Part shown: positions 16,210-23,298 of the stretch, one piece after another | Layout of the letters: each line of letters starts with the position of its first letter | How positions within the stretch are numbered: position 1 is the stretch's first letter | DNA from: an uncultured Collinsella sp. | GTDB taxonomy: Bacteria > Actinomycetota > Coriobacteriia > Coriobacteriales > Coriobacteriaceae | Reading direction: 5' to 3' | Assembly: GCA_900545055.1 (NCBI GenBank) | Contig: UQXP01000020.1 | Location: forward strand, 1-28,350 | DNA: 28,350 nucleotides | Translations under genes and position numbers: made by a program | Notes under the pieces: model-generated | What the model saw: the letters and a program-made list of their open reading frames with translations, nothing else | Databases searched by the model: none | What the model was told of the DNA's origin: nothing

Positions 16210-16792
16210 CGCAGGACTCCTCAGAGGTCTCGGCGGGCGTGTAGGTGTAATACTGGGCTGCTTTAGCAGCAGGCTTCTGTGCATCATTGTCACCAGCAGC
16301 GACATCGTCCCCGGCTTCGCCAATCAGGACACGCTCGGCCGGCTGCTCGGCTTCTTCGGCAGCGGAAAGCTTGCGCTCAGCGTCGGCCGCGGGAGCCTTC
16401 ACCTTGTTAAAGAGTTTCTGCACGGCACCTGCCGCAGAATCAGTCACGCTCGACACAGCATTGCTGGCCTCGGCCATGCTACCGGTGACCTCAGAAATGT
16501 CGCGAACCACGGCTTCGACCTCTACGAGATTGGAGGTAAGGGCATCAACTGCCGTCTTGCTCGACTTAAGCAGCGGCTCCATCTGGGCAAGCGCCGGCGT
16601 AAGCTCATCGACAGCGCCATCGAGCTTTGCCACCACAGGCTGAGCCTCGGCGATGGTGTTGTTGAGGTCGTTAACGGTCTTATCGAGCGAGTCGACAACG
16701 GTGCGGGTCTTGCGCAGGGTAAGCGCGAGCTCAACGATGGCCCACACGCCGGCAACGGCGAGCAGCAGCAGGGCAATCTGAATGGGACTCAT
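16202..16792 (-). CDS. DUF948-like membrane-anchored coiled-coil protein
   Basis: 196 residues: an N-terminal transmembrane helix (about 4-22, MSPIQIALLLLAVAGVWAIV), then a long heptad-like region (30-130; VVDSLDKTVNDLNNTIAEA and VDALTSNLVEVEAVVRDI) as in DUF948/YtxG-type proteins, and an Ala/Glu-rich hydrophilic tail. Bacillus YtxG belongs to the sigma-B general stress regulon, which fits its place as first gene before an anti-sigma/sigma pair. ATG 16792 is supported by a strong GGGAGG site; a longer frame upstream lacks such support. Function at the membrane is unknown. It is 100 bases downstream of rarA, with a separate promoter possible but not clearly seen. Confidence 0.75.
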   Translation of the reverse strand: MSPIQIALLLLAVAGVWAIVELALTLRKTRTVVDSLDKTVNDLNNTIAEAQPVVAKLDGAVDELTPALAQMEPLLKSSKTAVDALTSNLVEVEAVVRDISEVTGSMAEASNAVSSVTDSAAGAVQKLFNKVKAPAADAERKLSAAEEAEQPAERVLIGEAGDDVAAGDNDAQKPAAKAAQYYTYTPAETSEESCDE

Positions 16793-16892
16793 ACAAGCCT
16801 CCCAAAGGAATCGATATACAGACGGTTTCCATGGTACCCCAAAGGGGACCGAACATGCCAAGAGCAGCAACGTGGGACAAAATTATCAGCAG

Positions 16893-18242
16893 CTACTTCG
16901 GTGCATTCCCGCTGCGGTCGCGTTCACTTTGCTCTACGCGCCACTCTTCCCAGCCGCGGCCCGCAGGCTGCCAGAACGCGCCACGCTCCAGCCCCTCGGG
17001 CAAATAGCGCTGATCGACCCAGCCTTCGGGATAATCATGCGGATACTTGTATACACCGTATTCGTCGCTACCTGGGCGATGACGATCGCGCAAATAACTC
17101 GGCACCTCACGTAAACCGCTGCTATGAATATCGGCCAACGCCGCGTCAATCGAGGCCTCACATGCGTTTGACTTAGGCGCCAAGCACACATAGAGTGCAG
17201 CCTGAGCAAGGTTAATGCGGCACTCGGGATAGCCAATGACCTCGGCAGACTTAAACGCGGCATGCGCCACCAAAAGCGCCTGCGGGTCGGCGTTGCCAAC
17301 ATCCTCAGAAGCGTGAATCATAATACGGCGAGCGATAAACTTAGGATCCTCCCCAGCATCGATCATGCGCGCGAGCCAATAGATCGTGGCATCGGGGTCA
17401 CTACCGCGCATAGACTTAATAAACGCACTGATGATGTCGTAGTGCATGTCGCCGTTTTTGTCATACGTAAAGCCGCGACGCGGGTTGGCGATCTTCACGT
17501 CATCCACGGTGATGGGATAGCGCTCCCCCGCCGCGGGCACTGGCGTTCCCTCGGTATCGGGACGCGTGACGGCAATCTCGCTCGCAAGCTCGAGCGTCGT
17601 AAGCGCCGAGCGAGCGTCACCCGCTGCCAGCGTGCAGATGGTCTTGACCGTATCCTCATCGGCCGAGAACTTACCGTTCAAGCCCTGCGGTGCCTCGAGC
17701 GCACGCTCGATAAGCATGGCGATATCCTCGTCCTTTAAATGCTCAAGCTCCACGACTCGACCACGTGAGAGCAGCGCCGAGTTTACCTCGAAGTACGGAT
17801 TCTCCGTCGTAGCGCCAATCATAATGACGGTACGGTTCTCAACTGCATGCAGCAGGGCATCCTGCTGCGACTTAGAGAAGCGGTGAATCTCATCGATGAA
17901 TAGAATGGTGCGACGGTCGTACGTATTCAGGCGCGTCTTGGCCTCATCAATCACGCGACGCAGGTCCTTCACGGTACCCGTGACGGCGCTGACCTCGACA
18001 AACTCACTCTTTGTATGGTTGGCAATAATGTGGGCCAGCGTCGTCTTGCCCGTACCGGCCGGCCCGTACAGTATCACGCTCGAAAGCACATCGTGCTCGA
18101 TCGCAGCACGCAACCATGAGCCCTTACCGACGGCCTTTTGCTGGCCCACATACTCGTCGAGCGAATTGGGGCGCATGCGCACCGCAAGCGGCGCATTCTG
18201 AAAGGAACGCTCGCGCGTCGAAGCAGAAAAAAGGTCGTCCAT
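16893..18242 (-). CDS. rarA: Replication-associated recombination protein A (RarA/MgsA AAA+ ATPase)
   Basis: 449-residue clamp-loader-like AAA+ ATPase acting at stalled replication forks. Walker A GPAGTGKT at 60-67, Walker B with DEIHRF at 117-122, sensor 1 GATTENP at 143-149 and the SR arginine finger at 159-160 are intact. The family-specific MgsA C-terminal block (YDIISAFIKSMRGSDPDATIYWLARM and EDVGNADPQAL) and the ending YKYPHDYPEGWV are present. The start is ATG 18242 (MDDLFSAS), supported by AGG six bases upstream; ATG 18248 two codons earlier is possible. It lies 60 bases after the dGTPase-like gene and probably shares its transcript. Confidence 0.95.
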   Translation of the reverse strand: MDDLFSASTRERSFQNAPLAVRMRPNSLDEYVGQQKAVGKGSWLRAAIEHDVLSSVILYGPAGTGKTTLAHIIANHTKSEFVEVSAVTGTVKDLRRVIDEAKTRLNTYDRRTILFIDEIHRFSKSQQDALLHAVENRTVIMIGATTENPYFEVNSALLSRGRVVELEHLKDEDIAMLIERALEAPQGLNGKFSADEDTVKTICTLAAGDARSALTTLELASEIAVTRPDTEGTPVPAAGERYPITVDDVKIANPRRGFTYDKNGDMHYDIISAFIKSMRGSDPDATIYWLARMIDAGEDPKFIARRIMIHASEDVGNADPQALLVAHAAFKSAEVIGYPECRINLAQAALYVCLAPKSNACEASIDAALADIHSSGLREVPSYLRDRHRPGSDEYGVYKYPHDYPEGWVDQRYLPEGLERGAFWQPAGRGWEEWRVEQSERDRSGNAPK

Positions 18243-18302
18243 AGCCATCCTGTACATCAATCAAAATCGTTGTTGACCAACAGTATACCGAAATGATACG
18301 AA

Positions 18303-19550
18303 CTACCGTTCGTTAATATAGGTACGATGCGGAAACTTTAGACCCGGGAACAGCTTGCTCGTCAGCTCGCAGAAATAACCGTCCGTCATACTCGCGATAT
18401 AATCCACCACGGCTTGATCCTTGTCGTCCTGCCAAGCGTAGGTGCGATCGTAGTAGGAAAGCTGCTGCTCAATGCGCGAAATATGGTGCTTAAAGATATA
18501 CGAAGACTCGTCGCCTTCGTTTATATCCTGCAGGCAACGGTCGTAGAGTTTTTCGAATGCCTCGCGCAGCTCCGCCTCGGAATCGCCTTCGATACCGCCC
18601 TTGCTATAGATCTTCTCGTAGTTCTCGTGCTTGGCTCGGCGAATTTCCTCAAACAGGTCCTCGCTCATCTCGATGCGCGGCTTACCATAGCTGTGCTCAA
18701 CGATATCGATGGAGGCATGCGTGAGGATCCAACTGTTGTAGGCACCGCCCCGGCCATCATCAAAAGCGTCGGGCGAAAGCAGGCCCGCCGCAATGGCGTC
18801 TTGGCGATCGCGCCCAACGTAGGCAAGGATATCAGAGATGCGGACCACGCAGCCTTCGAGCGTCATGGGACGCAGATGCTCAATTGCGCTATAGCCCGTG
18901 GCAATGCAATCCTCAACCGTCTGGTCAAACTGGTCAAAGGAGCCCATGTCCGAGAGCTCAAACACACGCTGCTCGTACTCGCCGTTATGGCATAGCACGC
19001 CGTCGAGCGTCTGGAGCGACACGTTGCGGCCGTACAGCGCGTCGAGCACGCGGACCGACTGCACGTTATGGAAAAAATAGCGCCCCGTGCGCTCATGATA
19101 GATATCGTTGAGGAAGCGCTCGCCGGCATGGCCGAAAGGCGTGTGTCCCAAGTCGTGACCCAGGCCAATCGCCTCGATCAGATCGCAATTGAGCCCCAGG
19201 GCGCGACCGATATCGCGCGCAATGCGGGAGACAAGCTGTACGTGCAAACCGCGGCGTGAAAGATCATCATTGCTACGGAAGCTAAAGACCTGCGTTTTGC
19301 CTGCATAACGGGTGTACGCCGGAAGATGAAGTATCTTTTCGGTATCGCGCATAAACGCCGGACGCATAAGCGTGCCTTTGTCGGCGGCGCGATCAATACG
19401 ACGAATGACCTGATCGTCGTTGCAACGATACGGGTTGACATGCCCCGAAGCACGATCGGCGGAAATGCGCTCGACAAGTTCGGGCGACAACGCCGAGGGA
19501 ATACGGTCCATGCGCGCCTTAATGACGGCCGTTTCTTGATTAATTGCCAT
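18303..19550 (-). CDS. dGTPase-like HD-domain triphosphohydrolase
   Basis: 415-residue member of the deoxyguanosinetriphosphate triphosphohydrolase-like HD family, which hydrolyses dNTPs to nucleosides plus triphosphate. The metal-binding set is visible: H103 (GLHVQLV), H132/D133 (GLGHDLGHTPFGHAGE) and the later ISDILAYVGRD motif containing the final aspartate. The N-terminal SxxTRRxxRxR-like signature is partly present as RYAGKTQVFSF. Length fits the family. ATG 19550 is preceded by AAGGAG. It starts 31 bases after the prepilin-peptidase-like gene. Substrate specificity (dGTP versus other dNTPs) cannot be told from sequence. Confidence 0.9.
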   Translation of the reverse strand: MAINQETAVIKARMDRIPSALSPELVERISADRASGHVNPYRCNDDQVIRRIDRAADKGTLMRPAFMRDTEKILHLPAYTRYAGKTQVFSFRSNDDLSRRGLHVQLVSRIARDIGRALGLNCDLIEAIGLGHDLGHTPFGHAGERFLNDIYHERTGRYFFHNVQSVRVLDALYGRNVSLQTLDGVLCHNGEYEQRVFELSDMGSFDQFDQTVEDCIATGYSAIEHLRPMTLEGCVVRISDILAYVGRDRQDAIAAGLLSPDAFDDGRGGAYNSWILTHASIDIVEHSYGKPRIEMSEDLFEEIRRAKHENYEKIYSKGGIEGDSEAELREAFEKLYDRCLQDINEGDESSYIFKHHISRIEQQLSYYDRTYAWQDDKDQAVVDYIASMTDGYFCELTSKLFPGLKFPHRTYINER

Positions 19551-19581
19551 GGCATGCTCCTTAAGAAGGATGCGCAATCGG

Positions 19582-20004
19582 TTACAATGTGCAGCCCACG
19601 ACCTCGATTATGGCAAAAATCGGCACCAAAAACGGGAGCAATGGCAGGGAGCGCGATTTTGTGATGACACAGAAGAGGGCAAGGACCAGGAGTGCGGCGG
19701 CAAACGCCACGATGCCACCCATAGGGTCGAGCGTGCAAAGCGCGAAGAGCGCCTTGGCATCTCCCATGCCGATGCCCGGGGTTTGGCGAAGACGACGCCA
19801 GAGGGACTCAGTCAGCACGAGAGCAAGATACACGATGACGGCAGGACCTGCGTGGTCAAGCGCTGTGTTCAAACCGAGGTCGAGCCAAACACCCGCTAAC
19901 GCCGCCACCGCACACGCGCCGGCAAGCGAATTCGGGAACCGCCGATCACGAGCATCGATAACGGCGCCAGCAATAGCAAACAACCAAAACGGGATATAGA
20001 CCAT
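19582..20004 (-). CDS. Short A24-family prepilin peptidase-like protein
   Basis: 140-residue integral membrane aspartic peptidase of the type IV prepilin peptidase (A24) family. Both catalytic aspartates are placed as expected: D17 in IDARDRRFPN and D82 in GIGMGDAK. Four or five hydrophobic helices are visible. It lacks the N-terminal cysteine-rich methyltransferase domain of classical PilD, so it is of the TadV/archaeal-FlaK-like short type. ATG 20004 with AGGAGG seven bases upstream is chosen; the frame extends into the hairpin repeat without homology. No pilin, ATPase or secretin gene is in the window, so its substrate is unknown and must be encoded elsewhere. Confidence 0.85.
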   Translation of the reverse strand: MVYIPFWLFAIAGAVIDARDRRFPNSLAGACAVAALAGVWLDLGLNTALDHAGPAVIVYLALVLTESLWRRLRQTPGIGMGDAKALFALCTLDPMGGIVAFAAALLVLALFCVITKSRSLPLLPFLVPIFAIIEVVGCTL

Positions 20005-20036
20005 CGAACGCCTCCTCGAGTTACATCGCAAAAACA

Positions 20037-20077
20037 AAAACCACCACAAAGGTGCCTGTCCCCTTTGTGGTGGTTTT
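20037..20077. repeat. REPIN-like hairpin repeat, copy 1; terminator of the glycosyltransferase gene
   Basis: Perfect 16-bp inverted repeat (20037-20052 with 20062-20077) around a 9-base loop TGCCTGTCC. Read leftward it follows the glycosyltransferase stop by 8 bases and is followed by T-rich sequence, so it can act as its terminator. The same element recurs inverted at 27680-27720 with the identical loop in reverse complement, showing it is a dispersed repeat rather than a chance terminator. Confidence 0.9.
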
Positions 20078-20085
20078 GGTGGTGA

Positions 20086-21381
20086 TTATTTGGCGCCTTG
20101 CATGACCTCGTCAAGGGTGACGTTGACGGCGTGCTGCGTCGGCACCCAGTCGACCTTCAGGAACAGCGCAGCCACCGTGATGGGGATATAGCTGAACATA
20201 AAGATCGGGAAGGTAAACAGGTTAGTCACCAGACGCCACTTTTGCGCGCAGTGAATGTGCTTGTACTCAAAGATAGTCGTGAGCAGCGCCAGGATAAAGA
20301 ACGTCTGATACATCATGGCGAAGGTCATAATGAGCGAAGCGGCGCACGCCTGCATCTCGACTTCGGTAGCCAAGAAACCATGCGAAAGACCGCCCACGAT
20401 CAGGAACGTCGCGTTGGCGAGCATGGAGATCAGGGACAGCAGCATGCCCGGAGCGATGGTCATAAACATGTCGTACGCGGCAAAGCGATGATAGCGGAAC
20501 GTCGATTTGACAAGATGCTTGCCATAGGTAAAAAATACCTGGTAGAAGCCCTTAGTCCAGCGCATACGCTGCTTCCAGGATGCCTTGAACGTCACGGGTT
20601 GCTCGTCAAAGAACTCCGCAGGCGCATAACCGATGCGAATGCCGTGAATGGCGCAGAACGTGGTGAACTGAATATCCTCGGTCAGCGTATGGAACTGCCA
20701 ACCGTGCATGCCCTCGATAACGCTGGCGGAGATGAGGTAGCCCGAACCAGAGACAGCGCAAGAAGTCTTGCAGATGTTGCGCGCGTTATTGAGAAAGCGC
20801 GCCTCGCGCAGGTACCAAGTAGCATTAGCTGCCGAGATCCACGAGCTGCCAAAATTCTTGGAGTTACGATAGCTCGTGACCACATGGAAGCCCTGGTCAA
20901 AGGCATCGTTCATCTTGGAGACGTAATCGCGGGAGATGACGTTATCGGCATCGAAGATAAAGTAGCCCTCAAACGTGTCGGGATACTCGTTGAGAATGCG
21001 ATCGAAACCAAAGTCCATGACCCAGCTCTTGCCCTTTCGGGCCAGGTCATTGCGCTCGTAAACAATGGCACCGGCCTCGCGTGCGAGCTGCGCGGTGTTG
21101 TCGGTGCAGGCGTCGGCAACGACAAAGACCTCGATAAGCTCGGACGGATAGTCCTGGTCCTTGATGGAGCGTACGAGATTGGCAATTACGGCTTCCTCGT
21201 TATGCGCAGCAATGAAGAAGGCATAGCGGTGAAGTTTTTTGGCCTTGGGAGGCGCGACCTCGCCACGAAGAGCGCCAATGACAAAGAAGACCACCTGGTA
21301 CAGAAAGCAGACCGTGAGCAGCGTGACAACAATCTGGTTGAAGATCACGATGGGTGTGTTGGTTTGTAAAAAGGCGAGCAT
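20086..21381 (-). CDS. Membrane family-2 processive-type glycosyltransferase
   Basis: 431 residues. One or two N-terminal membrane helices (about 12-38), a cytoplasmic GT-A domain (about 52-285) and three to four C-terminal helices (about 300-415) give the topology of cellulose/chitin/hyaluronan-synthase-like enzymes. The GT2 signatures are complete: AHNEE at 59-63, D90 in VVADACTDNT, DAD at 144-146, TED at 234-236 and QRMRW at 271-275 (the QxxRW motif of processive enzymes). No PilZ domain. Predicted to build an envelope or capsule polysaccharide from UDP-sugars; the sugar cannot be inferred. ATG 21381 has GGGAG upstream. It stands alone, without polysaccharide neighbours; a weak TTGAAC/TAAGAT promoter pair lies at 21419-21445. 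Confidence 0.88.
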   Translation of the reverse strand: MLAFLQTNTPIVIFNQIVVTLLTVCFLYQVVFFVIGALRGEVAPPKAKKLHRYAFFIAAHNEEAVIANLVRSIKDQDYPSELIEVFVVADACTDNTAQLAREAGAIVYERNDLARKGKSWVMDFGFDRILNEYPDTFEGYFIFDADNVISRDYVSKMNDAFDQGFHVVTSYRNSKNFGSSWISAANATWYLREARFLNNARNICKTSCAVSGSGYLISASVIEGMHGWQFHTLTEDIQFTTFCAIHGIRIGYAPAEFFDEQPVTFKASWKQRMRWTKGFYQVFFTYGKHLVKSTFRYHRFAAYDMFMTIAPGMLLSLISMLANATFLIVGGLSHGFLATEVEMQACAASLIMTFAMMYQTFFILALLTTIFEYKHIHCAQKWRLVTNLFTFPIFMFSYIPITVAALFLKVDWVPTQHAVNVTLDEVMQGAK

Positions 21382-21463
21382 GCAGGCTCCCGAGAACGCG
21401 TTACGTAAACAACCGTATATCTTACCGCAGGCTTACCGAGTTCAAGAAACCACCTAATACTGG

Positions 21464-22477
21464 CTAGGCTTCGAGCAGACCGAGCTGCGGAACGATTTCG
21501 TCGCCGGCAGCGGTGCGGCCAAGCAAGCGCGGGGCCAGGTCGTCAAGAACCGCGGCGAGATCCCACGGTAGCTCGTCGCGGCACTCAATGCGCTCCCCCG
21601 TCACGGGATGGTCGAATGCAACACGCCAGGAATGAAGGAATTGCCTGGTCAGACCCTGATCGGCGCGTGCATCGCACTTGCCGTAGAGCGGATCGCCCAC
21701 GCAGGCGTGGTTGATATGGCGCATATGCACGCGAATCTGATGTGTGCGGCCCGTAAACAGGTGGCACTCGACGAGCGTATAGCCGTCGTCAAAACGCGTG
21801 GAATCGAAGCGCTCGAGGACCTTAAAGGTCGTAATGGCCTGGCGCGCGAAAGGATCGTCCGAAACCGCCATCTTGACACGGTCACGCGTAGAACGGGCAA
21901 TGCCGGTGTTAATGGTGCCCTCATCCATAGCGATATGTCCGTGAACGAGCGTGATATAGCGACGATCGAGCGTGCGCGTGCGAATGAGATTTTGGAGCGC
22001 GCGCTGCGTGTCGTCGTCTTTTGCCGCAAGCATGAGGCCCGAGGTATCGCGATCCAAACGATGCACGATGCCGGGGCGGTCCTCACCCTGCACGGTACCC
22101 AGATGGTCAATGCCGCAGTGGTAGACCAGAGCGTTCGCAAGCGTGCCGCTCTCGTGGCCATGGGCGGGATGGCACACCAGGCCGCGCTGCTTGGAGAGCA
22201 CGATGAGGTAGTCGTCCTCGTAACGGATATCGAGGGGGATGGCCTCGGGAATCACATCAGTGGGATCATGCGGCTCAGGCAGGTCGACCGAGATGCGGTC
22301 ACCGGAGCAAACAGCATATTTTTTTGATAGGCAGGTCTCGCCGTTCACGATTACGGCGCCACCCTCGATCAGATGCGCGCAGGCAGAGCGCGTGGGGCAG
22401 CCGTCGTTGGCACCCAGAAAGGCGTCGAGACGCTGGCCAGAGCAATCGTCGGCAACAAGAATATGGATGTCGGCCAT
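21464..22477 (-). CDS. rluD: RluA-family pseudouridine synthase
   Basis: 337 residues: N-terminal S4 RNA-binding domain (about 1-75) and pseudouridine synthase domain (about 85-310). The catalytic aspartate is D142 in HRLDRDTSG, followed by the family's GRTHQIRVHM and GDPLYGK motifs. Predicted to convert uridines of 23S rRNA (RluD-like by domain layout and lspA linkage) to pseudouridine; the exact position is not provable from sequence. Its ATG overlaps the lspA stop by one base (TAATG), a standard lspA–rluD coupling. Confidence 0.92.
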   Translation of the reverse strand: MADIHILVADDCSGQRLDAFLGANDGCPTRSACAHLIEGGAVIVNGETCLSKKYAVCSGDRISVDLPEPHDPTDVIPEAIPLDIRYEDDYLIVLSKQRGLVCHPAHGHESGTLANALVYHCGIDHLGTVQGEDRPGIVHRLDRDTSGLMLAAKDDDTQRALQNLIRTRTLDRRYITLVHGHIAMDEGTINTGIARSTRDRVKMAVSDDPFARQAITTFKVLERFDSTRFDDGYTLVECHLFTGRTHQIRVHMRHINHACVGDPLYGKCDARADQGLTRQFLHSWRVAFDHPVTGERIECRDELPWDLAAVLDDLAPRLLGRTAAGDEIVPQLGLLEA

Positions 22478-23076
22478 TAACGCTCATTCCTTTCGCGAAT
22501 CTTGCGGGCACGCTCCCCACGCTGCTTGGCTTTGCGCTTGGCGCGGGCCTCATCACGGGCATTGAGCTCGGCAGTCGCATCGACTTCGCGGGCCGCAGGG
22601 CTCAAGAACATGTAGCCGATGAGGGCAAGCACAACGCCTACGGTGATGCCGATATCGGCCACGTTAAAGACGGGAAAGTCGATGAAGGTGGTGGCAATAA
22701 AATCGGTCACAAAGCCAAAAGCCAGGCGATCGATCGCGTTGCCAATGGCGCCACCCACGACCATAGCCATGCCCACAACCTCCAAGCGAGCAAGCTGGGG
22801 CGTGCAAAGCAAGTACACGGCAATGACGACAATGACCGCAAGCGCCAGCAAAGCGAACGCAACGCCATGCCCCTCGCCCATGCTAAAGGCAGCACCGATA
22901 TTACGGACAAACATAAAGTCAATGACACCGGGGATGACGGTCACATGCAAAGCGTCGCCCACGGCACGAACCGCAAGCTTGGTCAGCTGGTCAAGAAGCA
23001 GCACAACCAGCGCCACCCCACCAGCAACACCCAACCGCCAACGCAAAGGCGGCGTCATACCCCCAGCACGACCCAA
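22477..23076 (-). CDS. lspA: Lipoprotein signal peptidase
   Basis: Membrane aspartic peptidase that removes signal peptides from diacylglyceryl-prolipoproteins. Four hydrophobic helices are visible in 199 residues, and the catalytic pair is D116 (GNAIDR) and D141 (FNVADIGI); the conserved NxGAAF-type motif appears as VRNIGAAFSM. A C-terminal extension of about 38 residues is strongly basic (RAKRKAKQRGERARKIRERNER) and will face the cytoplasm. Start is probably TTG 23076, which has AAGGG five bases upstream; ATG 23058 has poorer spacing. Upstream lies a TATAAG -10 (23129-23134) and the ileS terminator. Confidence 0.92.
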   Translation of the reverse strand: MGRAGGMTPPLRWRLGVAGGVALVVLLLDQLTKLAVRAVGDALHVTVIPGVIDFMFVRNIGAAFSMGEGHGVAFALLALAVIVVIAVYLLCTPQLARLEVVGMAMVVGGAIGNAIDRLAFGFVTDFIATTFIDFPVFNVADIGITVGVVLALIGYMFLSPAAREVDATAELNARDEARAKRKAKQRGERARKIRERNER

Positions 23077-23128
23077 ATCAATCCCTTACCCTCAAGAACA
23101 TCGAATTCCGTTTAACGCAATTAACAAT

Positions 23129-23134
23129 CTTATA
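23129..23134 (-). promoter_or_regulatory. Possible -10 box for lspA–rluD
   Basis: Minus-strand TATAAG, 53 bases upstream of the proposed TTG start, in an AT-rich spacer just past the ileS terminator. No convincing -35 partner. Confidence 0.35.
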
Positions 23135-23190
23135 TTGCCACACGCAGAGCGCACGACATATTCGCTAACGCCAGATAAATAACCAGCATA

Positions 23191-23228
23191 AAAAGAAAGC
23201 GGCATTCCGAAAAACAGAATGCCGCTTT
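23191..23228 (-). terminator. Rho-independent terminator after ileS
   Basis: Perfect 12-bp stem (23196-23207 with 23217-23228), 9-base loop CGAAAAACA, then a T-rich tract on the minus strand (CTTTTTATG). It lies 70 bases past the ileS stop. Confidence 0.93.
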
Positions 23229-23298
23229 TATTCAGCGGAGCAAATGGGCCGAAGGCGTCCAAATTCTCCCAATAACTAAAATGCCGAGTTACCGTGCC

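Noticed and set aside
16836..16853. GGTACCCCAAAGGGGACC near the DUF948-like gene, resembling part of the hairpin repeat and containing a GGGTAC box reminiscent of sigma-B promoters
   Set aside because: Only CAAAGGGGAC is shared with the repeat, with no flanking arms, and no GTTT-type -35 lies at a suitable distance. Chance resemblance is likelier.
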